From Anaerophaga thermohalophila DSM 12881 (GTDB taxonomy: Bacteria; Bacteroidota; Bacteroidia; Bacteroidales; Marinilabiliaceae): a stretch of DNA of 64,000 nucleotides. Positions 1 through 9,092 of the stretch are shown here, in pieces. Within the stretch, counting starts at the first letter, position 1. Every line of letters begins with the position of its first letter. The notes beneath the pieces were generated by a model, which saw nothing but the letters and a program-made list of their open reading frames with translations, was not told the origin of the DNA and made no database searches. The stretch spans positions 20,716 to 84,715 of the forward strand of contig NZ_AEWI01000002.1 in assembly GCF_000191885.1 (NCBI RefSeq), written 5' to 3'. The position numbers and the translations under genes are program-made.

Positions 1-46
1 TATTGTAAAACGTATTGTTCATGTCGGTAAAAATCTGTTTTCTTTC

Positions 47-75
47 CGGGGCATTCATTTTCCTGCCCCGTTTTT
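47..75 (+). terminator. Rho-independent terminator of a gene left of the window
   Basis: A 7-bp perfect stem (CGGGGCA at 47-53, TGCCCCG at 64-70) is followed by TTTTT. The U tract lies on the plus strand, so it should end a plus-strand transcript entering from the left. I cannot identify that gene from the 46 bases available. Nothing else is recognisable before oxyR ends at 272. Confidence 0.7.
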
Positions 76-271
76 ATGATTTTTGTTATGTTTTGATTTT
101 GCAAGTATAAGGAATGATTTTTTTAAATGCAAGAGATTTGGTTTTTTTTCGATTCCAATCTTTCAGACAGGCATTGGGGATAGCCGGCTGGTGTTGTTGT
201 GCTATGAAACAATCATGACGGGAAATTTAATATGTCTGACACTGCGCTTATACGTTGCCGTATCCATTAGA

Positions 272-1204
272 CTACCTCCACTTTATTTTCTTAACACTCT
301 TGGTCTTCCTGATATTTTCGGGCAAATTATTTTGCACGGACTCTTTGAGGCGGTCGATGAGCAATTGGCGGGTAAAATTCTGGTGTACCACAATGCTTAC
401 TTCCCGCACCGGTTCGGGTTCCGTAAACCGGCGAACAAAAGGCTTGTCTGTCATTGGTTCCACGGAGAGTTCGGGTACCAGAGTGTAACCGATTCCTTTT
501 CTTACCATGGATTTCAAGGCTTCAATGCTGCCGCTTTCATAGAAAAAACCGAAGGCGTTGTTGTTTTGATTGTTTTTACCACAAATATTTAGTGTCTGGT
601 TCCTGAAGCAATGTCCTTCTGTCAGTACGAGTACTTTTGCGGGGTCCAGAAGCTTGTCCTCGATCAGTTCGTTATGCATAAAAGGATGGTCATAAGGCGC
701 ATAGAAAAGAAACGGTTCGTAGAAAAGGGGTATTTCCCTGATTTGTTTCTCTTCAGCGGGTGTAACCATCAGTCCGATATCAATCCTGTCGTTGTGCAGG
801 GCTTTTAACAGCTGTTCCGATTCGATTTCTTCAATGCGCAAATGTGTTTTTGGGTTTTCCTCGACGAACTGTGGCAAAAAGCGTGGAATGAGATAAGGCG
901 CAAGAGTAGGAATAATACCCAGTCTGAACTCACCTTCGATGCTTTTTTGTTCTGTTGATACGTAATTTCGTAAATCATTGATTTCCCGCAATATATGACG
1001 AGCGCGAATAATGATTTCTTCACCTGCCTGGGTGGGTTCAATGGGTTTTTTACCCCTGTTGAATATTTGTACACCAATCTCTTCTTCCAGTTTTCTCACC
1101 TGCATGGTAAGGGTAGGTTGGGTAATGTGGCAACTTTCGGCAGCATCCACGAAATGTCTGTGGTTGTCCAGGGCTACAATGTACTCGAGTTGTTGAATAT
1201 TCAT
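272..1204 (-). CDS. oxyR: OxyR, peroxide-sensing LysR-family regulator
   Basis: Hydrogen-peroxide sensor and transcription activator in the cytoplasm, 310 residues, the usual length. Residues 1-60 form the LysR winged helix-turn-helix; the rest is the effector-binding domain. The redox pair is visible as GHCFRNQTLNIC, with cysteines at residues 199 and 208, the same numbers as the disulfide-forming pair of E. coli OxyR, so peroxide sensing is very likely intact. It follows dnaJ on the same strand, but a terminator lies between them, so it probably has its own promoter. Its regulon (catalase, Dps, AhpC) is not in the window, although two superoxide dismutases are. Confidence 0.95.
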   Translation of the reverse strand: MNIQQLEYIVALDNHRHFVDAAESCHITQPTLTMQVRKLEEEIGVQIFNRGKKPIEPTQAGEEIIIRARHILREINDLRNYVSTEQKSIEGEFRLGIIPTLAPYLIPRFLPQFVEENPKTHLRIEEIESEQLLKALHNDRIDIGLMVTPAEEKQIREIPLFYEPFLFYAPYDHPFMHNELIEDKLLDPAKVLVLTEGHCFRNQTLNICGKNNQNNNAFGFFYESGSIEALKSMVRKGIGYTLVPELSVEPMTDKPFVRRFTEPEPVREVSIVVHQNFTRQLLIDRLKESVQNNLPENIRKTKSVKKIKWR

Positions 1205-1232
1205 GATATTTGAGTATTTGGCGCAAAAGGTA

Positions 1233-1264
1233 TAAAAAAACGGAAACCATTTGATTCCCGTTTT
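1233..1264 (-). terminator. Terminator between dnaJ and oxyR
   Basis: Read on the minus strand, AAAACGGGAA pairs with TTTCCGTTTT and runs into a T tract. It would end the grpE-dnaJ transcript just before oxyR. A second inverted repeat (ATTTCTCAG / CTGAGAAAT, 1283-1335) lies between it and dnaJ. Confidence 0.7.
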
Positions 1265-1344
1265 CGAAATAAGTATATATTGATTTCTCAGCCGTTTTAG
1301 CTGCCTCGCGGCATAACTGAAGGCCTCTGAGAAATAATCGTCTG

Positions 1345-2496
1345 CTAAAAGATGTCCTTCATTTTACTGAAAAAACCGTTTTGTTCCTTACGCGGAGTGA
1401 AGGAGTCTGACTCTTTCATTTTTTCCATTAATTTTCTTTCGTCTTTTGAAAGATCGGCTGGTATCCAGACATTTATTCTGACCAACAGGTCTCCCTGATG
1501 ATAACTGTTGACTTCGGGCAGACCTTTTCCGCGTAATCGCAGTATTTTACCGGGTTGTGTTCCGGGTTCTATTTTTACTTTCACTTTTCCTTCAACGGTT
1601 GGAATTTCAGCAGCCGTTCCCAGGATAGCATCCGGAACACTCAGCTGGAGATTGTAGATAAGATTGTTGCCATCCCTGGTAAGTTCGGGATGCTTTTCTT
1701 CTTCAATGTGTACCAGCAAATCACCGTTTATTCCGCCTCGGCGTGCAGCATTCCCCTTACCTGAAACAGAGAGTTGCATCCCTTCTTCCACACCTGCCGG
1801 AATGTTGATGGTGATAATCTCTTCTTTACGGATAACACCGTCACCATTGCAATGTGGGCATTTCTTGGTGATGGTTTTTCCTTCGCCACCACAAGTCGGG
1901 CAGGTAGATCTGGTCTGCATCTGTCCCAGGAGGGTATTGGCAACTCTGGTTACATGCCCGGTTCCTCTACAGGTAGAACATGTGCTGTAGGCAGTCCCGT
2001 TTTCGGCACCTGTACCATTGCAATATTCGCAGGCAACGTATTTCCTGACTTTAATTTTTTTCTCTACGCCGTTGGCAATTTCTTTCAATGTCAACTTGAC
2101 TTTTACCCGCAGATTGGAACCTTTATTGACTCTCTGGCCGCCTCTTGAGGAACTGCCAAAACCGCCAAACCCACCAAAGCTGCCAAAACTGCCGCCGAAA
2201 ATATCTCCGAAGTGTGAAAAAATGTCTTCCATTGTCATTCCTCCACCTCCAAAGCCACTACCGGAAGCTCCACCAACGCCGGCGTGCCCGAATTGGTCGT
2301 ATCTTTGCCTTTTTTCTGCGTTACCGAGTACTTCGTAAGCTTCTGCCGCTTCCTTAAATTTATTTTCTGCCTCTTTGTCACCCGGATTTTTATCGGGGTG
2401 ATATTTTAAGGCCTTTTTGCGGTAAGCTTTTTTTATTTCTTCTGCACTTGCATTTCTCGAAACCTCCAGTACTTCGTAATAGTCTCTTTTTGACAT
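1345..2496 (-). CDS. dnaJ: DnaJ, Hsp40 co-chaperone
   Basis: Co-chaperone that delivers unfolded proteins to DnaK and stimulates its ATPase. 383 residues. Residues 1-70 are the J domain with the HPD motif (YHPDKNPGD). A Gly/Phe-rich linker follows. Then come four zinc-binding CxxCxGxG repeats ([32 protein letters not shown]) and the C-terminal substrate-binding domain. It lies 15 bp downstream of grpE on the same strand, so the two form an operon; dnaK is not in the window. The start gives the canonical [12 protein letters not shown] opening. Confidence 0.98.
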   Translation of the reverse strand: MSKRDYYEVLEVSRNASAEEIKKAYRKKALKYHPDKNPGDKEAENKFKEAAEAYEVLGNAEKRQRYDQFGHAGVGGASGSGFGGGGMTMEDIFSHFGDIFGGSFGSFGGFGGFGSSSRGGQRVNKGSNLRVKVKLTLKEIANGVEKKIKVRKYVACEYCNGTGAENGTAYSTCSTCRGTGHVTRVANTLLGQMQTRSTCPTCGGEGKTITKKCPHCNGDGVIRKEEIITINIPAGVEEGMQLSVSGKGNAARRGGINGDLLVHIEEEKHPELTRDGNNLIYNLQLSVPDAILGTAAEIPTVEGKVKVKIEPGTQPGKILRLRGKGLPEVNSYHQGDLLVRINVWIPADLSKDERKLMEKMKESDSFTPRKEQNGFFSKMKDIF

Positions 2497-2511
2497 GATA
2501 ATGATTGGGTT

Positions 2512-3177
2512 TTATTCGCCTACGACAACTTTTGGATACCTTATTACTTTGTCGTTAAGTTTATAGCCTTTTTGAATACAATCGATGATTTTGCCTTTTT
2601 TATCTTCAGAAGGAGCAGGTATTTTAGTAACCGCTTCATGCCATTCACTGTCAAATTCCTGCTCTTCGGTCTCTATTTCTGTCACCCCATGCTGTTTTAG
2701 GAATTCCTGAAATTTATTATATATCAGGTCGATACCTTCTTTTACGGCATCCAGATCGCTGGCAGTACCCAAATGTGCTCTGGCGCGGTCAAAATCATCT
2801 ATTACCGGCAGAAGAGCAAGCAACAAACCTTCTCCCGCACTTTTTGAGAGTTCCATTTTTTCTCTTAGCGTCCGTTTGCGGAAGTTATCGTACTCGGCAA
2901 TTAATCTCAGGTGTTTGTCATTCAGGTCTTCCAGTTGCCGTTTCAAAAGTTCTATTTCGTCACGGGCGTCTTCCTTTGCTTCCTTGCATTCCTGCTCCTC
3001 CCGGCTTTCTTCTACTACTTCGGTCTTTTTTTCTTGCTCTTCTACTTCTTGCTCTTCTACTTCTTGCCGGTCGGTAGTCTTGGTTTCGCTTTCTGCTTTT
3101 TTGTTACTTTTTTGTTGCCCGGTATTTTGCTTTTCTTCCTGCTTCTTATTTTCTTCTGTTACTTTTTTTTTGCTCAT
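2512..3177 (-). CDS. grpE: GrpE, DnaK nucleotide exchange factor
   Basis: Nucleotide exchange factor that releases ADP from DnaK. 221 residues, somewhat longer than usual because roughly the first 80 are a low-complexity Lys/Glu/Gln-rich tail (repeats of EEQEVEEQE). The core (LIAEYDNFRKRT, LLPVIDDFDRA, long dimerisation helix, C-terminal beta domain ending YPKVVVGE) is typical. First gene of grpE-dnaJ. I found no convincing TAnnTTTG box upstream; a family A repeat lies 64 bp before the start and may be part of the leader or promoter region. Confidence 0.96.
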   Translation of the reverse strand: MSKKKVTEENKKQEEKQNTGQQKSNKKAESETKTTDRQEVEEQEVEEQEKKTEVVEESREEQECKEAKEDARDEIELLKRQLEDLNDKHLRLIAEYDNFRKRTLREKMELSKSAGEGLLLALLPVIDDFDRARAHLGTASDLDAVKEGIDLIYNKFQEFLKQHGVTEIETEEQEFDSEWHEAVTKIPAPSEDKKGKIIDCIQKGYKLNDKVIRYPKVVVGE

Positions 3178-3240
3178 ATTCTGACATATTTTTTAATACA
3201 ACTCCTGGTTAAACTTTTGTAAAGTACTTATAATCAACTT

Positions 3241-3337
3241 CATCCGTATAAAAATTATTTATTAAGGTCGGATGGAACTCGCATGATTGAGTTTTATACA
3301 TGTTCTTTTGTGACAAACCTTGTCATGCTCGTTTCAT
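3241..3337 (+). repeat. Family A short interspersed element, copy 1
   Basis: A 97-bp element running from CATCCGTATAAA to CATGCTCGTTTCAT, nearly identical to 15025-15121 and 22777-22871. It holds nested inverted repeats: CATCCG/CGGATG (3241-3246, 3269-3274), GATGGAACTCGCATG (3271-3285) against CATGCTCGTTTCAT (3324-3337), and an inner TGACAA-acc-TTGTCA. It sits upstream of grpE. Between it and 3500 I see no gene. Confidence 0.9.
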
Positions 3338-3506
3338 ATATCTTAAAGTTTGTTTGGCTCACCATTCAGGATTTCGGCACTGTACAGCAATGCTGAGTGG
3401 CCGTTTTCTCCTGCACGAACTTAGGTTGTAATAATTAGCCGACAAAAGCATACAATTTCTTTGCCATATTAAAAACCGGGACATTTTGACACTTTACCGG
3501 GCGGTA

Positions 3507-3555
3507 AAAATGACAAAGACAGCAAAAGAAATTGTTCTTTTACTGCCTTTGTGTC
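3507..3555 (-). terminator. Hairpin after the thioredoxin-like pseudogene
   Basis: A long imperfect stem (3512-3530 with 3535-3555; the AAAAGAA/TTCTTTT centre is perfect) followed on the minus strand by CATTTTTACC. It lies just downstream of the minus-strand thioredoxin-like gene and probably ends its transcript. Confidence 0.5.
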
Positions 3556-3593
3556 CCTGTAAATAATAAGTTATTCAGGTTTTCATGCAACTT

Positions 3594-4122
3594 TTATCGT
3601 TGCAATCTTGCCAGGTCTTGTTCTATTTCTTCAATGCTTGTTGCGACTGCGACAATACGTCCGTCGCCATCCACCAGATAATCTTTCATTTTGCCGGTAG
3701 CATCAAATTTCCTGGCAATTTCCGAATCTCTGCCTTCGAATGTACAGATATGATACATATCAAATAAACTGTCGCTCTCGATAACCTGCATCAAAGGCGT
3801 TTTAAATCTGTCGAGAGAAATGCTGACGATAACAAATTTTTCACCGTTCAAAAACGTTTGATTATGAAATTTTTGATATACTTCCTTTTTTTTGTTAGCT
3901 CTCAAGTCTCGACGGTGCATCATAGGATGCCCAGAAATCATAAAGCACCATTTTCCCCCGGAGGCTGTCCGAATGAAACGGAACACCGTTGATCAGGGGC
4001 CGGTTTATATCAGGAACCTTGTTCCCGACATCTGTTCCTACCCGTGGTTCCGGGGAACCGTTGATGAATGACAGGAATACAATACCGGCCAAAATGGTGA
4101 TTAGTAGTAACTTGTTCCTCAT
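3594..4122 (-). pseudogene. Thioredoxin-like (TlpA-type) lipid-anchored or secreted protein, frameshifted
   Basis: Starts MRNKLLLITILAGIVF, a signal/anchor segment, then a redoxin-like domain (GNKVPDINRPLINGV, VLYDFWASYDAPSRLES). The frame stops at TAA (3895-3897). Homology resumes in the +1 frame (NKKKEVYQKF, FVIVSISLDR, DYLVDGDGRIVAV) and runs to 3594. Skipping one base at the stop restores a 175-residue protein. The CxxC active site is replaced by DAPS, so both catalytic cysteines are missing; cysteine-less thioredoxin-fold proteins are known in Bacteroidota. The frameshift may be a real mutation or a sequence error. An upstream in-frame extension to 4239 is not protein-like. Confidence 0.7.
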
Positions 4123-4406
4123 AAATAAAATCCTTCCTCTTTTGTTACAGCGCAAAGTTTCAATAAATAATTTGGACTGGTCAAAGTTTTTCGATGAACA
4201 ACTATAATTATGTGACCAGTGAACTATTTTTCGAAACAAAACTATGCTGTAAAACAGGAAAAATAAAGATAGGTTTATTTGGTTTTTTGAAAAATAATGT
4301 TAATTTAAGGGCGATCGAAATTAAATTACTGATATACAATAATTTATGTGCAGTTAAAAACCTGTAAAAAAGACAAATATGAGTAGATTAATAAAGAAAA
4401 AATTCT

Positions 4407-5711
4407 TTAAATGCGGCGAATTTCTGCACCAAGGAGTTTTAATCTTTCATCTATTTTTTCGTAACCCCTGTCGATTTGTTCTATGTTGTGAATAGTACTT
4501 TTCCCCTTAGCAGAAAGGGCTGCAATTAACAATGCCACACCTGCCCTGATATCGGGTGAGGTCATTACACTTCCTCTTAACGGTGTTTCGTGGTTTAGCC
4601 CGATTACCGTGGCCCGGTGGGGGTCGCAGAGGATGATACGTGCGCCCATGTCGATTAATTTATCTACGAAAAACAGACGACTCTCGAACATTTTCTGATG
4701 AATAAGAACGCTTCCGTTGGCCTGAGTTGCAACTACCAGGAAAATACTCAGAAGGTCGGGAGTCAGTCCCGGCCAGGGTGCATCCGAGATGGTCATAATA
4801 GAGCCGTCTATGAAAGTTTCGATGGCATATTTTTGTTTTGGAGGGATATATATATTGTTGTCGCTGATATCTATGGTTATCCCCATTCTCCTGAAAGCCA
4901 GTGGGATGACTCCAAGGTGTTCCGTAGCAGCATCTTTTATGGTAATCTCACTGCCGGTTAATGCAGCCAGACCAATAAAACTTCCTATTTCAATTATGTC
5001 TGGCATCACCCTGTGTTCACATCCTCTTAACCGCGATACTCCTTCTATGGTCAGGAGATTTGAGCCGATACCGCTGATCTGCGCTCCCATGTTGACCAGC
5101 ATTTTGCACAATTGCTGAATATAAGGTTCGCAGGCTGCATTATAAATTGTTGTTGTGCCCGGGGTTAGTACAGCAGCCATCACTATATTGGCGGTGCCTG
5201 TGACGGAAGCCTCATCGAGCAGCATATAGCTGCCCTTTAAATTTTCGGCATGTACGGTATAAAAAATATCTTCAGAGTTAAAATCGAACGATGCACCCAG
5301 CTTCTCAAAACCGTAGAAGTGCGTATCCATTCGCCGTCGTCCTATCTTATCGCCGCCGGGCTTTGGGAAAAAAGCTTTTCCGAATCTGGCGAGCAATGGC
5401 CCCATTATCATAATAGAGCCCCTGAGGGAAGAGGCTTTTTTTTTGAATTCTTTGGTCTTCAGGTAATCCGGGTTTATATTGACGGCACTGAAGCTGTATT
5501 TCCCCCGGGAGATTTTTTGAATCGAAACGCCGAGCTCGCGTAGAAGTTCTATCAGATTATTGACATCCAGAATATCAGGCAGGTTGTCGATGGTCACCGT
5601 TTCGGGGGTCAATAAGGTGGCGCAAATAACCTGCAGCGCTTCATTTTTGGCTCCCTGGGGAGTAATTTCTCCTTTAAGCGGACGGCCGCCTGCGACTTCA
5701 AAGCTGCTCAT
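4407..5711 (-). CDS. murA: MurA, UDP-N-acetylglucosamine enolpyruvyl transferase
   Basis: First committed step of peptidoglycan synthesis: transfers enolpyruvate from PEP to UDP-GlcNAc in the cytoplasm. 434 residues with the two-domain EPSP-synthase fold; the opening (GGRPLKGEITPQGAKNEAL) carries the conserved Lys-Asn. The loop that normally reads PGGCxIG reads PGGDKIG, with Asp at residue 121 in place of the catalytic/fosfomycin-reactive Cys. Cys-to-Asp forms are active and fosfomycin-insensitive in other bacteria. It lies 30 bp downstream of the DUF4290 gene on the same strand, a pairing typical of Bacteroidota. Confidence 0.97.
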   Translation of the reverse strand: MSSFEVAGGRPLKGEITPQGAKNEALQVICATLLTPETVTIDNLPDILDVNNLIELLRELGVSIQKISRGKYSFSAVNINPDYLKTKEFKKKASSLRGSIMIMGPLLARFGKAFFPKPGGDKIGRRRMDTHFYGFEKLGASFDFNSEDIFYTVHAENLKGSYMLLDEASVTGTANIVMAAVLTPGTTTIYNAACEPYIQQLCKMLVNMGAQISGIGSNLLTIEGVSRLRGCEHRVMPDIIEIGSFIGLAALTGSEITIKDAATEHLGVIPLAFRRMGITIDISDNNIYIPPKQKYAIETFIDGSIMTISDAPWPGLTPDLLSIFLVVATQANGSVLIHQKMFESRLFFVDKLIDMGARIILCDPHRATVIGLNHETPLRGSVMTSPDIRAGVALLIAALSAKGKSTIHNIEQIDRGYEKIDERLKLLGAEIRRI

Positions 5712-5741
5712 AGTTTCTGATGTATTGGGTGGGTTTTGGAA

Positions 5742-6347
5742 TTAGTTGTTTTTACGGACGTACTTTTTTCTCTGGCGACCATGATTATTGTTGCTTGGCT
5801 GGTGCTCCCTGAAATCCGCAATGCGTGGTTGACCTTCAAATTTGAGCTTCCCGTCTGACAGGCGTTCCATGTCACTCAGTATCCTGTCGTCTGTTGCGTT
5901 ATCTTTGTTCCAGTTAGACAGGGATTTTTTCATGTGGTTGCCGATAAGCATTATCAGATGGCGCTTAAGGGGTCCTTCTTCCATTTTGGCGGCTTCGTGT
6001 ATCATTTGTTCCACAAGGCGGCCATAATGCTTAAAGGTCATGTTTCCATGATCGTAGTAAATAGGATCCGGTTTTGAGTTAAAATTTTCCCTTGCGGGGG
6101 GATCGTAAGGATAATCAATGTCGAGTTTGAAATCCGCCATGATAGCCAGATGGTCCCACAATTTGTGCTTGAAATCGCTTACATCGCGTAAATGAGGAAA
6201 CAGGTTTCCCATCACGCCGATGATGGCTTTTGCAAAGCGGGTTCTTTCTTCCCGGTCTTCTATGGTACACGCATGGTCTACCATCTTCTGAATATGGCGT
6301 CCATATTCAGGTAAAACCAGTTTTTTTCGGTTTGAATTATAATCCAT
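5742..6347 (-). CDS. DUF4290 family protein
   Basis: Conserved Bacteroidota protein of unknown function, 201 residues from the start chosen. I chose ATG at 6347 (MDYNSNRKKLVLPEYGR) because the family begins this way; the 21 upstream in-frame residues look non-native. It is helical and charged with no signal peptide. The C-terminus is basic and asparagine-rich (NNNHGRQRKKYVRKNN), which suggests a disordered or nucleic-acid-contacting tail. Constant linkage to murA hints at an envelope or division role, but this is inference. Confidence 0.85.
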   Translation of the reverse strand: MDYNSNRKKLVLPEYGRHIQKMVDHACTIEDREERTRFAKAIIGVMGNLFPHLRDVSDFKHKLWDHLAIMADFKLDIDYPYDPPARENFNSKPDPIYYDHGNMTFKHYGRLVEQMIHEAAKMEEGPLKRHLIMLIGNHMKKSLSNWNKDNATDDRILSDMERLSDGKLKFEGQPRIADFREHQPSNNNHGRQRKKYVRKNN

Positions 6348-6742
6348 TGGTTGTAAGAAATGTTTGACTTCGCTGTTGTCGATGGCGTCAGGAAACAGAT
6401 ATCCGAACACAACAGCATGTTTCTGATATAGAAAAATCTCCGGATTGATCTTTATATTCCGGGGTGTTATCTTAAAAAATAAATTAAAAACGTTGGCGCT
6501 TAATTGGTTAATTCACATCCTGCGATGCAATACAGATTCTTGATTCGGCAGATTGGAGAAACTTCGACTCCATGCTCGTTTCATGAGTAAGCGTAAAATG
6601 GCATTTCGGGTCTGCAAATATCGGCTTTTGTATCGATAAATATTGTATCTGCCTTAAAAAAATCAGCTAAATACAATTTTGGCCGGTAAGTATGACGAGT
6701 TTTCGTGGTCGTAATCCTTTGTAGACTAATTATTTTACAAAG
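6348..6742. other. Intergenic region with a family A remnant
   Basis: No gene is visible. CATGCTCGTTTCAT at 6571-6584 matches the 3' end of the family A repeat exactly, but the rest of the element is degenerate or absent. I see no clear terminator for uvrD's neighbour or promoter box beyond a near match (CAAATATC) around 6617. Confidence 0.5.
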
Positions 6743-9052
6743 TTAAGAGATTATTTTTAGTTTGGCAAATTTTAGCAGCAATTGTTTTTGTCCGGCATTA
6801 TTAAAAAAGACGGTGGCTTTAACGTTAGGGTGCTCTCCTTCAATATGCAGCACCTTGCCTCGTCCAAAACGTTCGTGTTCTACAATAATGCCCGGCTGTA
6901 TCTCTTTTCCACTGGCCGGAACATAGTCATCGAACTTTTTTGTAGCAGATTGTCTGTTCAATACTTTTCCTGAAAAATTAACTTTTTGTTTTGGGCCGGG
7001 AGGTGTCTTTTCGAAACTGAATGTACGTTTTTCGGGCATTTTTTTACCACTCAATGGTGTTTTCGGCGGAGCGAAACTGTTGGCTTCCCCGGGAACGTTG
7101 AGGTATGACTGATCAATTTCGCCCAGGAAGCGACTGGGGCGGGCAAACGTCAGCTCGCCAAATTTGTAACGGCTTCGCGAAAAGGTGAGCGTGGCTCTTT
7201 CCTGTGCTCTTGTTAACGCCACATAGAACAAACGGCGCTCTTCTTCCAGCCCTGCTTCGCTGGTTGAGGCCATGCCTGACGGGAACAATCCTTCTTCAAT
7301 ACCGACAATATAGACGTTTTTGAATTCGAGTCCTTTGGCGGCATGAATGGTCATGAGGGTGACTTTGTTGATGTCGTCAGGTTTTTCTGTATCCTGGTCT
7401 GTTAAAAGAGAGACTTCCTGCAAAAAATCAGCAAGGCCATTATTTTCCCCGCTTTCCTGTCTGTTGTCAGAAAATTCACGAATGGCGTTAAACAGTTCTT
7501 CCAGGTTTTCGAGTCGCGTCTGGCTTTCATGGGTTTTGTCCTGATGCAGCTCTTTTAATATCCCGCTTTGCGTGGCAATTTCATTTGTGATATCAAATGC
7601 CGAAAGGTTTGGTACCTGGCTGATAAAGCCGGAAATAAGCCGGGTAAAACTATTCAGTTTTCTAAGTGTTCCGGCATTGAAGCCGGTGTTGGGAAGGGCC
7701 GGATTGGTGAGAACAGCCCATAAACTAACATTGTTGTGGTTGGCCAGTGCCTCAATTTTATCCATAGTGGTTTTACCGATTCCCCTGGCCGGATAGTTGA
7801 TAATTCTTTTCAGGGCTTCATTGTCGTTCGGATTGACCGATACCCTCAGATAGGCTAAAAGGTCCTTTATTTCTTTACGTTGATAAAAAGAAAGACCGCC
7901 ATATATTTTATAGGGTATGTTTTTTTTACGCAGCGCTTCTTCAAAAATTCTCGACTGGGCATTGGTTCGATACAAAATTGCAAAATCCTGATATTGGTAT
8001 TGGTGTCTGAGTCGAACTTCGTTAATGTCATTGACAACAATAAAACCCTCGTCAACATCGGAATGAGCCTGAATCAGGTTGATTCTTGCGCCTTCATCGT
8101 TTCGCGAATAGATTTTTTTGTGTATTTGTCCTCTGTTTTTGACAATGATGCTGTTTGCTGCATTGACGATAGTCTGTGTGGATCGATAGTTTTGTTCGAG
8201 TTTGAAAAGTTTATAGTCGGGATAATCGTTTCTGAAGTTTAGTATGTTCTCAATTTTAGCTCCCCGGAAGCTGTAAATACTCTGGGCATCATCACCTACC
8301 ACACAGATGTTTTTATGCTTTTCGGCCAGTTTCCTGGTTATCAGATACTGTGAAAAGTTGGTATCCTGATACTCATCGACCAGGATGTATTTGAAGCGTT
8401 CCTGATATTTGGCCAATACTTCGGGATGGTCGCGAAAAAGGATGTTTGTATTTAGCAAAAGGTCGTCGAAATCCATGGCTCCTGCTTTTCTGCATTCGCG
8501 CACGTAGTGTTCATAAATTTCGGGCATCATAGGGATATTGGCAGCTGCATCGGCCATGGTTCGTTTTTGATCCTGCGCGTATGCTGCCGGTACAATGAGG
8601 TCATTTTTCGCTGAAGAAATACGCCCGAGAATGGTTCCCGGTTTGTAAGCTTTATTTTTGTTCAGCTTCATATTTCTTAGGATGCTGTTAATGAGGCTCT
8701 TTGAGTCGGTTGTATCATAGATGGTAAAAGTAGGCGGGAAATTGATGTGTTTTGCTTCCATCCTCAGAATTCGGGCAAAGATTGAGTGAAAGGTACCCAT
8801 CCAGAGTTTCGATGCCATTTCATGACCTACAATCTGACCAATGCGCTCCTTCATTTCACCGGCGGCTTTATTGGTGAAGGTAAGCGCCAAAATGGTCCAG
8901 GGCGGTACACCATTATTCAACAAATACGCGATTCGATAAGTAAGCACACGCGTTTTTCCCGATCCGGCCCCGGCAATAACCAGTGCCGGCCCGTCGATAT
9001 CGACAACTGCTTTGTATTGCGCTTCGTTAAGTTGTTCCAGATAATTCTCCAC
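6743..9052 (-). CDS. uvrD: UvrD/PcrA-type superfamily 1 DNA helicase
   Basis: ATP-dependent 3'-5' DNA helicase for nucleotide excision and mismatch repair and for clearing recombination intermediates. 769 residues. Visible motifs are the Q motif (LNEAQYKAV), Walker A (GAGSGKTRVLTYR), Ia (ALTFTNKAAGEMKER), DEYQDTN (Walker B), GDDAQSIYSFRGA, LEQNYRSTQ, VTLMTIHAAKGLEF and LFYVALTRAQ. The C-terminal tail ends in a small Tudor-like segment (VEHERFGRGKVLHIEG), as in PcrA. It stands alone on the minus strand between murA and the GH29-like gene. UvrD against PcrA naming is not resolved from sequence alone. Confidence 0.95.
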   Translation of the reverse strand: MENYLEQLNEAQYKAVVDIDGPALVIAGAGSGKTRVLTYRIAYLLNNGVPPWTILALTFTNKAAGEMKERIGQIVGHEMASKLWMGTFHSIFARILRMEAKHINFPPTFTIYDTTDSKSLINSILRNMKLNKNKAYKPGTILGRISSAKNDLIVPAAYAQDQKRTMADAAANIPMMPEIYEHYVRECRKAGAMDFDDLLLNTNILFRDHPEVLAKYQERFKYILVDEYQDTNFSQYLITRKLAEKHKNICVVGDDAQSIYSFRGAKIENILNFRNDYPDYKLFKLEQNYRSTQTIVNAANSIIVKNRGQIHKKIYSRNDEGARINLIQAHSDVDEGFIVVNDINEVRLRHQYQYQDFAILYRTNAQSRIFEEALRKKNIPYKIYGGLSFYQRKEIKDLLAYLRVSVNPNDNEALKRIINYPARGIGKTTMDKIEALANHNNVSLWAVLTNPALPNTGFNAGTLRKLNSFTRLISGFISQVPNLSAFDITNEIATQSGILKELHQDKTHESQTRLENLEELFNAIREFSDNRQESGENNGLADFLQEVSLLTDQDTEKPDDINKVTLMTIHAAKGLEFKNVYIVGIEEGLFPSGMASTSEAGLEEERRLFYVALTRAQERATLTFSRSRYKFGELTFARPSRFLGEIDQSYLNVPGEANSFAPPKTPLSGKKMPEKRTFSFEKTPPGPKQKVNFSGKVLNRQSATKKFDDYVPASGKEIQPGIIVEHERFGRGKVLHIEGEHPNVKATVFFNNAGQKQLLLKFAKLKIIS

Positions 9053-9092
9053 AGAAACTTATGGTTTTCAAAAGTTCGAATATAGTAATTCT

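Noticed and set aside
83..592. Plus-strand reading frame of 169 codons at the left end
   Set aside because: It is the shadow of oxyR on the opposite strand; the protein has no domain and oxyR is unambiguous there.
2775..3222. Several plus-strand Leu/Ser/Phe-rich frames
   Set aside because: They are antisense to the repetitive Lys/Glu codons of the GrpE N-terminal tail.
3880..3905. Programmed frameshifting on the A8 run of the thioredoxin-like gene
   Set aside because: In the upstream frame the TAA stop comes before the A run, so the ribosome would not reach it; a +1 slip at the stop has no recognised stimulator.
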